DNA of 64,000 bases from CAKRJP01 sp963634745 (lineage in GTDB: Bacteria; Bacillota; Clostridia; Lachnospirales; Lachnospiraceae), in the NCBI GenBank assembly GCA_963634745.1, contig CAVHCX010000012.1:16608-80607 (forward strand). Reading direction: 5' to 3'. A program made the translations under genes and the position numbers. Below the pieces are notes generated by a model. It was not told the DNA's origin and made no database searches. It saw only the letters and a list, made by a program, of their open reading frames with translations. Below are positions 8,041-15,939 of this stretch, piece after piece. Positions within the stretch are counted from its first letter, which is position 1. Each line of letters begins with the position of its first letter.

Positions 8041-9525
8041 ATGCCGGTTTTTGATTTTAACAATACACCAGACAAGGAAAAGGTGGCTGAATGTACCTAT
8101 ACGACATTTAAATCCAATGCCAGAAGTACTTCTTATGAGCAGCCTATTTTAGTTCTCGATAATAAGAAAAAGCAGTGGAAGCACCATTCCAACGGAATGT
8201 TCATTAATCCTATTAAGAGGACAGCCTTTGAATTTAAGGAAGAGGATGAGACCTTTTTGGCTGATATTTTGAAGATCGATGCAAGATTTGTCAGCCTCTT
8301 GAAATGGTTGGGTGAGAACCATATCAGCGTCCGTTTATCCGGAAAAAATTTAGAAGACGGATATGCGGTTTATAAAATCAGGGAGATTGCTTTCGGCGGA
8401 GGCACCAAGCTTTCAGCGGAGGATGGTTTCCTGCAATTTATGATTGAGAGACTTTTGGCCAGCGATGCACCCCAGGATGCAGTGGAAGATGAGGACCAGG
8501 ATGAAGAAGGGGATGAGATGAAGCTTACCAGCATTCAGAGCATCACTGACTTTATGAATTGTGCAGGAAGAACCTTGCCGGACAATATAAGGCTTTGGGC
8601 CAGAAGAAATCTGGCGGTAGCTCGTTCCAATGAGGTTTCTCCGGAGGAGAGAAGACATGCCCAGCGGGCACTTTCCATCATGATGAATATTCAGTGGAAA
8701 AGTCAGTATTTTGAGGCCATTGACCCGGAGGAAGCAAGAAAAATTTTGGATGAGGAGCTCTATGGTATGGAGAGGGTCAAGCAGAGAATTATCGAAACCA
8801 TTATCCAGATCAATCGAACCCACACCTTGCCGGCCTATGGTCTTTTGTTGGTAGGGCCTGCAGGAACCGGTAAATCACAGATTGCCTATGCAGTAGCCAG
8901 AATTTTAAAATTACCATGGACCACCCTGGATATGAGTTCCATTAATGATCCGGAGCAGTTGACAGGAAGCTCCCGTATTTATGCAAATGCAAAGCCCGGT
9001 ATCATTATGGATGCCTTTTCCATGGCAGGGGAATCTAACCTGGTATTTATCATCAATGAGCTTGATAAGGCTGCAGCCGGAAAGGGAAATGGAAATCCGG
9101 CGGATGTGCTCCTTACCTTGCTTGATAATCTTGGATTTACAGACAACTATATGGAATGTATGATCCCTACCGTGGGAGTTTATCCCATTGCAACTGCTAA
9201 TGACAAGGACCAGATTAGTGCACCTTTAATGTCCAGATTTGCAGTGATCGATATTCCGGATTATACAGCAGAGGAAAAGAAGGTAATCTTCTCCAAATTT
9301 GCCCTGCCTAAGGTTTTAAAACATATGGGCATGCGAAAAGAGGAGTGCCTTCTGACGGAAGATGGATTAGAGGAAGTGATTAAGCAGTATTCGGATACCT
9401 CAGGAATCCGTGATCTGGAGCAGGCAGCAGAGCATATTGCAGCAAATGCCCTGTATCAGATTGAAGTGGAAAACCTAGAACGCGTGGAATTTACAGCCCA
9501 GATGGTAAGAGACTTGTTGGCGTAG
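8041..9525 (+). CDS. Lon-like AAA+ ATPase without a protease domain
   Basis: AAA+ ATPase of 494 residues. The C-terminal half resembles the Lon ATPase module: Walker A GPAGTGKS at residues 272-279, a Walker B-like strand ending in Asn339-Glu340 (INELDK, where DEIDK is usual), a sensor-1 Asn in TAND, and a helical lid with SGIRDLEQAAEHIA. No Ser-Lys protease domain follows. Residues 1-240 form an unrecognised N-terminal region with a very acidic stretch near residues 147-160. It is monocistronic with its own promoter and terminator. A chaperone- or unfoldase-like role is inference only; the substitution of the Walker B aspartate by asparagine is notable. Confidence 0.7.
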   Translation: MPVFDFNNTPDKEKVAECTYTTFKSNARSTSYEQPILVLDNKKKQWKHHSNGMFINPIKRTAFEFKEEDETFLADILKIDARFVSLLKWLGENHISVRLSGKNLEDGYAVYKIREIAFGGGTKLSAEDGFLQFMIERLLASDAPQDAVEDEDQDEEGDEMKLTSIQSITDFMNCAGRTLPDNIRLWARRNLAVARSNEVSPEERRHAQRALSIMMNIQWKSQYFEAIDPEEARKILDEELYGMERVKQRIIETIIQINRTHTLPAYGLLLVGPAGTGKSQIAYAVARILKLPWTTLDMSSINDPEQLTGSSRIYANAKPGIIMDAFSMAGESNLVFIINELDKAAAGKGNGNPADVLLTLLDNLGFTDNYMECMIPTVGVYPIATANDKDQISAPLMSRFAVIDIPDYTAEEKKVIFSKFALPKVLKHMGMRKEECLLTEDGLEEVIKQYSDTSGIRDLEQAAEHIAANALYQIEVENLERVEFTAQMVRDLLA

Positions 9526-9546
9526 TAAATTAAAAAAACACAATAA

Positions 9547-9595
9547 AATAGCCCTTCATTGAATCATCTTGTTTTCAATGAAGGGCTATTAATTT
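9547..9595 (+). terminator. rho-independent terminator
   Basis: A 17-base stem at 9547-9563 pairs perfectly with 9574-9590, followed by T-rich sequence. It ends the AAA+ gene. Between here and the copper promoter (9596-9860) the sequence is A/T-rich and I see no gene in it. Confidence 0.85.
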
Positions 9596-9860
9596 TCTTC
9601 CATGTACATTGGACTATACCTTTTACCTTTCTTAGATTATGAAGTTTTGATTAATATTTCTGGTGGACTAACCTCCTTACTTTAATTTTTTCTGAGTCTA
9701 GTAATTGTTTTTTTACTGATCTCCTCTTTTCTCTCTTGTTTTTTGTTGAACTTAATATAACATGCAAAAAGAGTTCTGTCAATATAAAAAGTGAAAATAA
9801 ATAAAAAAATATAAAAATATCAGAAAATTCAGACAAAAGACGGAGAGAATATTTATAGAA

Positions 9861-9904
9861 TATACCCCCAGGGGGTTTACAAATACCCATAAAGGGTATA
9901 CGAT
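9861..9904 (+). promoter_or_regulatory. cop promoter with two CsoR-type operators
   Basis: Two C-run/G-run palindromes lie side by side: TATACCCCCAGGGGGTTTA (9861-9879) and ATACCC-N5-GGGTAT (9883-9899). They match the CsoR operator pattern. A promoter, TTTACA (9876-9881), 17 bases, TACGAT (9899-9904), has the second operator exactly as its spacer and the first overlapping its -35 box. Repression by copper-free CsoR would block polymerase directly. This implies autoregulation of csoR-copA. Confidence 0.8.
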
Positions 9905-10010
9905 AAGAGTGGCTGGTTGTAAGAGACTAATTTGCGCAAGCCTAGCTACAAGTGGGGAAAGATTTCAGAATCTCGATCGTATAATATGAAACAAAAAGAA
10001 GGTGAAGACG

Positions 10011-10397
10011 ATGAAGGAAGATAGCAAAAAATGCTGTCTTAAAAAAGAGGAGATAGTAGAACAAGAGGAGGGCCTTTGCCTGCAGGAAGAGGAAGAAAAA
10101 GGGGCCTGCTGCTGCAGCCATAAGACTAAGGACCGCAGTGAGAAGGAATATAAGGATTTGATGAACCGCCTAAGTCGTATTGAGGGGCAGGTTCGCGGTG
10201 TCAAGGGGATGCTTGAAAAGGATGCCTATTGCACAGATATTCTTGTGCAGGTGTCAGCCATCCGGGCGGCTCTTAATAGCTTTAATAAGGTCCTTTTGGA
10301 GAATCATATTAAGACCTGTGTGGCTAAGGATATAAGAGAAGGTAAGGATGAAACCATTGAAGAACTGGTAGTGACCTTACAAAAGCTCATGCGTTAG
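10011..10397 (+). CDS. csoR: CsoR-family copper-sensing repressor with Cys-rich N-terminus
   Basis: Metal-sensing transcriptional repressor of the CsoR/RcnR (DUF156) family, 128 residues. The core from RLSRIEGQVRGVKGML contains the Cys-His-Cys ligand set in YCTDIL and HIKTCV, as in copper-responding CsoR. An N-terminal extension of about 45 residues is unusual: it carries a CC pair, a single Cys and a CCC triplet in a very acidic context. The ATG at 10011 is 8 bases after AAGAAGG, so it is preferred over an in-frame GTG at 10002. The stop overlaps the copA ribosome-binding site, indicating translational coupling. Operators lie upstream. Confidence 0.88.
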   Translation: MKEDSKKCCLKKEEIVEQEEGLCLQEEEEKGACCCSHKTKDRSEKEYKDLMNRLSRIEGQVRGVKGMLEKDAYCTDILVQVSAIRAALNSFNKVLLENHIKTCVAKDIREGKDETIEELVVTLQKLMR

Positions 10398-10405
10398 GAG
10401 GTTGG

Positions 10406-12937
10406 ATGACATCAATGAAACAATATATTGTAACAGGAATGAGTTGTGCTGCTTGCAGTGCCCGGGTGGAAAAGGCTGTGTCTGGGGTGCCCGGAGTTTC
10501 TAGTTGCTCTGTAAGTCTTCTGACCAATTCCATGGGAGTGGAGGGGACTGCAGAACCTGCAGCGATTATTAAAGCAGTGACAGACGCAGGGTATGGTGCT
10601 AAGGAAAAAGAAGCAGGAAAATCAAAGAGCGGGAGACTGGAGGAACAGGAGGATGCCTTGAGGGATTTAGAGACCCCACGTCTTAAGAAACGGCTGGTGT
10701 CTTCGATCGGATTTTTGTTGATTCTCATGTATTTTTCTATGGGACATATGATGTGGGGATGGCCCCTGCCTCCTTTTTTTGAAGGCAATCATGTAGCTAT
10801 GGGCCTTTTACAAATGCTTTTAACCATTGTGATTATGGTGATCAATCAAAAGTTCTTTATCAGCGGCTTTAAAGGCTTGCTGCACCGGGCTCCAAATATG
10901 GACACCCTGGTAGCCTTAGGCTCCAGCGCTGCCTTTGTCTACAGTACCTATGCTTTATTTGCCATGACAGGCGCCCAGGTGCGGGGAGACATGGATGGGG
11001 TCATGCATTACATGGAAGAATTCTACTTTGAATCGGCAGCCATGATTCTTACCTTGATTACCGTAGGAAAGATGTTAGAGGCAAGGTCTAAGGGAAAAAC
11101 CACGGACGCTCTAAAGAGTCTTATGAAATTGGCACCTAAGATGGCGACGGTTTTAGTGGATGACAAGGAGATGGAAGTTTCCATAGATGCCGTAAAAAAG
11201 GGGGATATCTTTCTGGTTCGTCCCGGGGAAAATATACCTGTAGACGGTATTGTCTTAGAGGGAACCAGTGCGGTCAATGAGTCGGCTCTTACAGGGGAGA
11301 GTATACCGGTAGATAAGAAAGCCGGAGACAGTGTCAGCGCTGCTACCCTGAATCAGTCCGGTTATTTAAAGTGTCAGGCCTCTCGGGTGGGAGAGGATAC
11401 GACCCTGTCCCAGATCATTCAGATGGTAAGTGATGCGGCAGCTACCAAGGCTCCGATTGCAAAAATAGCAGACCGGGTATCCGGAGTCTTTGTCCCCGCA
11501 GTTATCAGCGTTGCCCTTATTACCTTCCTGGTTTGGATTTTGGCAGGTAAAGAGGTGGGATATGCCTTGGCCAGAGCCATTTCCGTGCTGGTAATCAGCT
11601 GCCCTTGTGCCTTGGGCCTTGCAACTCCGGTTGCCATTATGGTAGGAAACGGAATGGGAGCCAAGCATGGAATTATGTTTAAAACGGCAGTTTCCCTGGA
11701 GCAAACAGGAAAAACCCAGATTGTCGCTTTGGATAAAACAGGAACCATCACAAGTGGAAGCCCTAAGGTCACAGATTTGATTCCGGAAGAAGGAAGAAAC
11801 CTAGAAGATCTTCTTAAATTTGCCTACAGCCTTGAGATAAAAAGTGAACATCCCCTGGCCCTTGCTATAAAGGAATATGGACAAGAGCACCAGTTGCCTA
11901 AATTAGAAGTGTCAGATTTTCAGGCCCTGCCGGGAAATGGACTTTCTGCCTGCTATGGGGAGGTCCTTTTGTATGGAGGAAATTACGCTTTTATCTCTTC
12001 TAAGGTAAGGGTATCGGAAAAATTAAGAAAAGAGTCCGAGACTTTGGCAGAGGGGGGGAAGACTCCTTTGTTCTTTGCTAAAAACCAGGAACTGTTGGGA
12101 ATTATTGCAGTGGCAGACGTGATTAAAGAGGATAGCCCGGAGGCAATCAGACAACTTCGAAATATGGGAATCCGGGTTGTTATGTTGACCGGGGACAATG
12201 AAAGGACTGCAAATGCCATTGGAAAAGAGGCAGGAGTGGACGAAGTAATTGCCGGAGTTCTCCCGGATGGCAAGGAGAAGGTCATAAGAAAGTTAAAGAA
12301 GAGAGGCCAGGTGGCTATGGTGGGGGATGGAATTAATGATGCCCCGGCCCTCACCCGTGCGGATATTGGAATTGCCATAGGGGCCGGTACCGACATTGCA
12401 ATTGATGCGGCAGACCTGGTACTTATGAAGAGTAGCTTGATGGATGTGCCGGCAGCCATAAGACTCAGCCGGGCGACATTAAGGAATATTCACGAAAACC
12501 TCTTCTGGGCCTTCTTTTATAATATTATTGGAATTCCTTTGGCAGCAGGCCTGTGGATCCCTATTTTTGGATGGACCCTAAATCCCATGTTTGGAGCCGC
12601 GGCTATGAGCCTATCAAGCTTCTGCGTGGTAACCAATGCCCTTAGGCTTAACCTTTTCCCTATGTATGATGCGGGAAAAGATAAGAAAATAAAACAAGTA
12701 AATGAAAATGTACAGGAGGATGAAATCATGACAAAGACAATGAAGATTGAAGGAATGATGTGTGGACACTGCGAGGCAGCTGTAAAGAAGGCCCTGGAGG
12801 CCTTAGACGGAGTAGAGTCTGCAAAGGTGAGCCATGAGGAAGGAACGGCAATTGTTACTTTAGAGAAAGACGTGGAAAACCAGGTCCTTAAGAAGGCGGT
12901 GGAAGATAAAGATTATCAGGTGACTGACATTCAGTAA
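10406..12937 (+). CDS. copA: copper-exporting P1B-type ATPase with C-terminal CopZ-like domain
   Basis: Copper-translocating P-type ATPase, 843 residues. An N-terminal metal-binding domain has GMSCAAC (residues 11-17). The membrane copper site CPC is at 399-401 and the phosphorylation site is D443 in DKTGTIT. TGDN and GDGINDAPAL motifs follow in the P domain. Beyond the last helix a second metal-binding domain starts at Met775 with GMMCGHC (783-789). That domain is about 69 residues and looks like a complete CopZ chaperone joined in frame. The ATG at 10406 is only 4 bases from AGGAGG; the in-frame ATG at 10415 is an alternative. It forms an operon with csoR. Confidence 0.93.
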   Translation: MTSMKQYIVTGMSCAACSARVEKAVSGVPGVSSCSVSLLTNSMGVEGTAEPAAIIKAVTDAGYGAKEKEAGKSKSGRLEEQEDALRDLETPRLKKRLVSSIGFLLILMYFSMGHMMWGWPLPPFFEGNHVAMGLLQMLLTIVIMVINQKFFISGFKGLLHRAPNMDTLVALGSSAAFVYSTYALFAMTGAQVRGDMDGVMHYMEEFYFESAAMILTLITVGKMLEARSKGKTTDALKSLMKLAPKMATVLVDDKEMEVSIDAVKKGDIFLVRPGENIPVDGIVLEGTSAVNESALTGESIPVDKKAGDSVSAATLNQSGYLKCQASRVGEDTTLSQIIQMVSDAAATKAPIAKIADRVSGVFVPAVISVALITFLVWILAGKEVGYALARAISVLVISCPCALGLATPVAIMVGNGMGAKHGIMFKTAVSLEQTGKTQIVALDKTGTITSGSPKVTDLIPEEGRNLEDLLKFAYSLEIKSEHPLALAIKEYGQEHQLPKLEVSDFQALPGNGLSACYGEVLLYGGNYAFISSKVRVSEKLRKESETLAEGGKTPLFFAKNQELLGIIAVADVIKEDSPEAIRQLRNMGIRVVMLTGDNERTANAIGKEAGVDEVIAGVLPDGKEKVIRKLKKRGQVAMVGDGINDAPALTRADIGIAIGAGTDIAIDAADLVLMKSSLMDVPAAIRLSRATLRNIHENLFWAFFYNIIGIPLAAGLWIPIFGWTLNPMFGAAAMSLSSFCVVTNALRLNLFPMYDAGKDKKIKQVNENVQEDEIMTKTMKIEGMMCGHCEAAVKKALEALDGVESAKVSHEEGTAIVTLEKDVENQVLKKAVEDKDYQVTDIQ
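12728..12937 (+). other. copZ: internal in-frame start that could yield free CopZ
   Basis: Within the copA reading frame a perfect AGGAGG at 12714-12719 stands 8 bases before an in-frame ATG at 12728 (Met775). Translation from it would give a 69-residue CopZ-like copper chaperone with GMMCGHC. The linker before it (roughly residues 757-774) is hydrophilic, as expected for a former intergenic region that lost its stop. Whether the free form is made is not shown by sequence alone. Confidence 0.5.
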
Positions 12938-12941
12938 AAAA

Positions 12942-12979
12942 AGGAGGGCGATCGCAGGAAGCGACTGCCCTCTTTTTTT
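12942..12979. terminator. bidirectional terminator
   Basis: GAGGGC (12944-12949) pairs with GCCCTC (12967-12972), with an inner CGC/GCG pair, an A-run on the left and seven T residues on the right. It separates the convergent cop operon and the DtxR-type gene. Confidence 0.85.
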
Positions 12980-12987
12980 ATCCGCTT

Positions 12988-13371
12988 TTATAAGTTTTCT
13001 TTCAGATATTTTTTAATGGCCTCGAAGCTTTCGGGGCTCATATCATGCTCCATCTTGCAAGCATCTGCTTTGGCAATCTCCGGGTCTACGCCGATACGAA
13101 TCAGCCATTCAGAAATCGTAGTATGTCTTTCGTAAACAGCCTCGGCGATCGCTCGTCCTTTTTCAGTGAGGTTGATATATCCTTCTTTGGAAGTGGTAAT
13201 GCATTCACTGCCTCTTAAATTTTTCATGGCCACGCTGACACTAGGCTTAGAAAACGACATCTCATGTGCAATGTCGATGGAACGAACCACTGGCAGTTTT
13301 TGACTTAAAATAAGTATAGTTTCTAAGTAATCTTCCGCAGATTCCTCGGAACGATGTTTGGTATAACTCAT
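12988..13371 (-). CDS. DtxR/IdeR-type metal-dependent repressor
   Basis: Winged-helix repressor of the DtxR family, 127 residues, without the C-terminal SH3-like domain. The N-terminal SAEDYLETI and helix-turn-helix SKPSVSVAM are typical. The ligand pattern DACKMEHDMS has Cys at the position used by DtxR/IdeR (CxxEH), where MntR has Glu, so iron sensing is more likely than manganese sensing. This is inference from one ligand position. The ATG follows a GGGG site. No iron transporter is adjacent, so its targets are probably elsewhere. Confidence 0.82.
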   Translation of the reverse strand: MSYTKHRSEESAEDYLETILILSQKLPVVRSIDIAHEMSFSKPSVSVAMKNLRGSECITTSKEGYINLTEKGRAIAEAVYERHTTISEWLIRIGVDPEIAKADACKMEHDMSPESFEAIKKYLKENL

Positions 13372-13536
13372 AAATGACCCCTTTCTAAATTTTTATGCTA
13401 CCATCCTACCATAAAACACGGAATTGTGGCAAGAATGGGAATATAAAATCAGGGCAAAAGACTATAAAAAAATGAGGATCTAGGGTATAATTAGCCTATC
13501 AAAGAAAGAGGCAGGACCACAGGAGGGGTGAGGATT

Positions 13537-14136
13537 ATGAGGAAGCAATGTATCATTACCATCGCGCGGGAATATGGAAGCGGAGGCCATGTGGTGGGAC
13601 AAAGAATTGCGGAAAAATTAGGAATCAAATATTATGACCGCAATCTCTTAGAGGAGATATCCAATGAACTTGGTCTCTCAGACCGGGAATATACCTTTTT
13701 TGATGAAAATTCCAGCGGTCATATTTATGAGGGCAATGTCACAGACCGAAGGAAGATTATGGAAGATGAGGTGGCAAAGTACCAGTTCGACTATATGAGA
13801 AAGCTTGCTGCAGATGGAGAATCCTTTGTGATCGTAGGTCGCTGTGCGGAGTGGATCCTTAGAGATTATATTGGAAAAACTTCGGTATTCATTATGGGCG
13901 AGGACCGGGCAAAGCGAAAAAGGATCATGAACGAATATGGTTATACCGAGCAGGAGGCAAAGGCGGCTATCCGCCAGGCAGACAAAAACCGAAGCGCCTA
14001 TCATGATCGATACAGCCAGGTCCCCTGGGGAGATGCCAGAGGATACGATCTGTGCATAAATAGCAGCTTTATCGGGCTGGAGGCCTGTGCAGACTTGATA
14101 CTGCAATATGTAAAGGCGAAAGAAAAGGAAGAATAA
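13537..14136 (+). CDS. cytidylate kinase-like protein
   Basis: Member of the cytidylate kinase-like family (PF13189), 199 residues. It opens with ITIAREYGSGGHVVGQRIAEKLG, where the glycine-rich P-loop is a variant (no GKS/T), followed by YYDRNLL, and has a GRCAEWIL segment in the middle. These proteins are widespread in Clostridia and their substrate is unproven. The ATG at 13537 is 8 bases after AGGAGGGG; an in-frame GTG at 13528 overlaps that site and is not used. The gene stands alone before the cysteine cluster and is followed by a branched terminator. Confidence 0.75.
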   Translation: MRKQCIITIAREYGSGGHVVGQRIAEKLGIKYYDRNLLEEISNELGLSDREYTFFDENSSGHIYEGNVTDRRKIMEDEVAKYQFDYMRKLAADGESFVIVGRCAEWILRDYIGKTSVFIMGEDRAKRKRIMNEYGYTEQEAKAAIRQADKNRSAYHDRYSQVPWGDARGYDLCINSSFIGLEACADLILQYVKAKEKEE

Positions 14137-14154
14137 TTAGGATAAAATTTGTAT

Positions 14155-14228
14155 AAGAGTTCAGCCGTGGGAGAGGGATCTGGCATTTACAGGAGATTCA
14201 AGCTGCCGGACGGAACTCTTATTTTTTT
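14155..14228 (+). terminator. branched terminator or attenuator upstream of cysK
   Basis: AAGAGTTC at 14155-14162 pairs with GAACTCTT at 14213-14220, extended by CCGT/ACGG and an inner CTGGCA/TGCCGG hairpin, then seven T residues. At 66 bases it is longer than a plain terminator. Its position just after the kinase-like gene and upstream of the cysK promoter favours simple termination. Confidence 0.65.
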
Positions 14229-14259
14229 GCTTTTTTACAAACATTGCAAATATTTTGTA

Positions 14260-14288
14260 TTGACAAAGCAAAAAAGCAGGTATAGTAT
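14260..14288 (+). promoter_or_regulatory. cysK promoter
   Basis: Consensus TTGACA and TAGTAT are separated by 17 bases. The start site would be near 14295, giving a 50-base leader. A CymR-type repressor would be expected to act here, but I could not define its operator. Confidence 0.8.
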
Positions 14289-14345
14289 AAAGACATCACA
14301 GAGAAAACATACTAAACAAGTAGGAGAACTAGGAGGTAGTTGGAA

Positions 14346-15281
14346 ATGGCTAATATTTATACAGGAACACTTGGACTGATCGGAAAGACTCCATTGGTAG
14401 AAGTTGCAAATTTAGAGAAGGAATTGGGATTAGAGGCAAGACTTTTAGTAAAGCTTGAGTATTTCAATCCGGCAGGAAGCGTTAAGGACCGTATTGCTAA
14501 GGCTATGATTGAAGATGCAGAGGAGAAGGGGCTTTTAAAACCGGGAGCTACCATTATCGAGCCTACTTCAGGAAATACAGGAATTGGTCTTGCAGCTATT
14601 GCAGCATCTAAGGGATATCGTATTATCCTTACCATGCCGGAGACCATGAGTGTAGAGAGAAGAAATATCTTAAAAGCCTATGGTGCTGAGATCGTATTGA
14701 CAGAAGGCGCTAAGGGTATGAAGGGGGCAATTGCAAAGGCTGAGGAATTGTCAAAGGAGATCGAGGGAAGCTTCATTCCGGGACAGTTTGTCAACCCTGC
14801 AAACCCAGCCGTTCATAAGGCAACCACAGGACCGGAGATTTTTGAGGATACAGACGGAGAAGTGGATGTATTTGTAGCCGGTGTTGGTACAGGCGGAACC
14901 CTGACCGGTGTAGGTGAGTACTTAAAGTCAGTGAAAGAAGGCGTAAAGATCGTGGCAGTAGAGCCTGCAACTTCTCCGGTATTATCTACAGGAAAGGGTG
15001 GAGCTCATAAGATTCAGGGAATCGGCGCTGGATTTGTACCGGATGTATTAAATACGCAGATTTATGATGAAATCCTTCCGATTGAGAATGAGGATGCATT
15101 TGAGTACTCTAAGCTTTTGGCTAAGAAAGAAGGAATCTTAGTAGGTATTTCTTCAGGAGCCGCATTCAAGGCAGCTGTTGAATTGGCAAAGAGACCGGAG
15201 AACAAGGGAAAGACCATCGTAGCTTTACTTCCAGACAATGGAGACAGATATTACTCAACACCATTATTCCAGGAAGCTTAA
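14346..15281 (+). CDS. cysK: cysteine synthase A
   Basis: O-acetylserine sulfhydrylase, 311 residues, makes L-cysteine from O-acetylserine and sulfide. The cofactor lysine is K47 in NPAGSVKDR, followed by the PTSGNTGIGL substrate loop and the glycine-rich phosphate loop GTGGTLTG. The ATG at 14346 is 9 bases after AGGAGG; an in-frame TTG at 14340 is too close to it. The Rrf2-type gene follows within 15 bases and is probably co-transcribed, and cysE is next. In other Firmicutes CysK also acts as the sensing partner of CymR and binds the CysE C-terminus. Confidence 0.95.
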   Translation: MANIYTGTLGLIGKTPLVEVANLEKELGLEARLLVKLEYFNPAGSVKDRIAKAMIEDAEEKGLLKPGATIIEPTSGNTGIGLAAIAASKGYRIILTMPETMSVERRNILKAYGAEIVLTEGAKGMKGAIAKAEELSKEIEGSFIPGQFVNPANPAVHKATTGPEIFEDTDGEVDVFVAGVGTGGTLTGVGEYLKSVKEGVKIVAVEPATSPVLSTGKGGAHKIQGIGAGFVPDVLNTQIYDEILPIENEDAFEYSKLLAKKEGILVGISSGAAFKAAVELAKRPENKGKTIVALLPDNGDRYYSTPLFQEA

Positions 15282-15296
15282 TAGGAGGAAGGAAAG

Positions 15297-15743
15297 TTGC
15301 GTTTATCAAAAAAAAGCAGATATGGACTTCGTGCGCTGGTAGATTTATCGGTACGATCTAAAAATGGCCAGGTGTCTTTAAATAGTATTGCTGAGCGCAA
15401 CGGAATTTCATTGCAATATTTGGAACAGGTATTTGCGGCTCTTAAAAGGGCTGGGCTTGTAAAGAGTATCAAGGGACCTCAGGGAGGTTATCTTTTGGAG
15501 CGGCCGGCCAACCAGATCACGGTGTTGGACATTGTGAAAGCCTTGGAAGGTTCTTATGAATTGGAGGCGGAAGAGCTGTCCGAAAGCATTGAATGCAAGG
15601 AGATCCCCCTAACCATTCAGGAGCTTATTATTGATCCCGTGAATCAGAAGATTCATGAACTTCTTACAGGGATTAGCTTAGAAGATCTGGAGGGGGATTA
15701 TCTTTACAAAGCAGAGAGCAGTGCGGATATGTACTTCATATAA
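15297..15743 (+). CDS. cymR: Rrf2-family regulator, CymR-like
   Basis: Rrf2-family winged-helix regulator of 148 residues. It opens with RLSKKSRYGLRALVDL, and the recognition helix region is ISLQYLEQVFAALKRAGLVKS. It lacks the three-cysteine cluster that binds Fe-S in IscR and NsrR; only one Cys (in IECKEI) is in the effector region. That, and its place directly after cysK, points to a CymR-type repressor of cysteine metabolism, which in Bacillus works as a complex with CysK. The start is TTG, 8 bases after AGGAGG; no better ATG exists. The CymR assignment is inference from context. Confidence 0.75.
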   Translation: MRLSKKSRYGLRALVDLSVRSKNGQVSLNSIAERNGISLQYLEQVFAALKRAGLVKSIKGPQGGYLLERPANQITVLDIVKALEGSYELEAEELSESIECKEIPLTIQELIIDPVNQKIHELLTGISLEDLEGDYLYKAESSADMYFI

Positions 15744-15755
15744 AGAAAAGATAAG

Positions 15756-15790
15756 AAAAGAAGTAGTCATATTTATGGCTGCTTCTTTGT
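15756..15790 (+). terminator. terminator after the cymR-like gene
   Basis: AAAGAAGTAG pairs with CTGCTTCTTT (one G-T pair), followed by a T-rich stretch. It separates cysK-cymR from the cysE transcript. Confidence 0.65.
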
Positions 15791-15859
15791 CTTTATAGGA
15801 GTCGGGGCGAAGAAATTTAGAAGGTCCCCTGCATAGCTTTAGGTGCAGACAGATATTTC

Positions 15860-15889
15860 TTTACAGAGGCCTATTTTGGGTAGTATACT
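15860..15889 (+). promoter_or_regulatory. cysE promoter
   Basis: TTTACA and TATACT are separated by 18 bases. The start would be near 15896, 44 bases before the cysE ATG. Confidence 0.6.
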
Positions 15890-15939
15890 ATTTATTCAAA
15901 GGCAGATTTTAAAGGGCTTGGAAAGAGAGGATTTTTCTG

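Noticed and set aside
9651..9890. A 79-codon minus-strand frame in the gap before csoR
   Set aside because: It runs into the CsoR operators, has no ribosome-binding site and its composition simply reflects A/T-rich DNA.
14155..14228. S-box (SAM) or T-box riboswitch before cysK
   Set aside because: No S-box core blocks and no T-box TGG sequence or specifier stem; a promoter lies between this hairpin and cysK.
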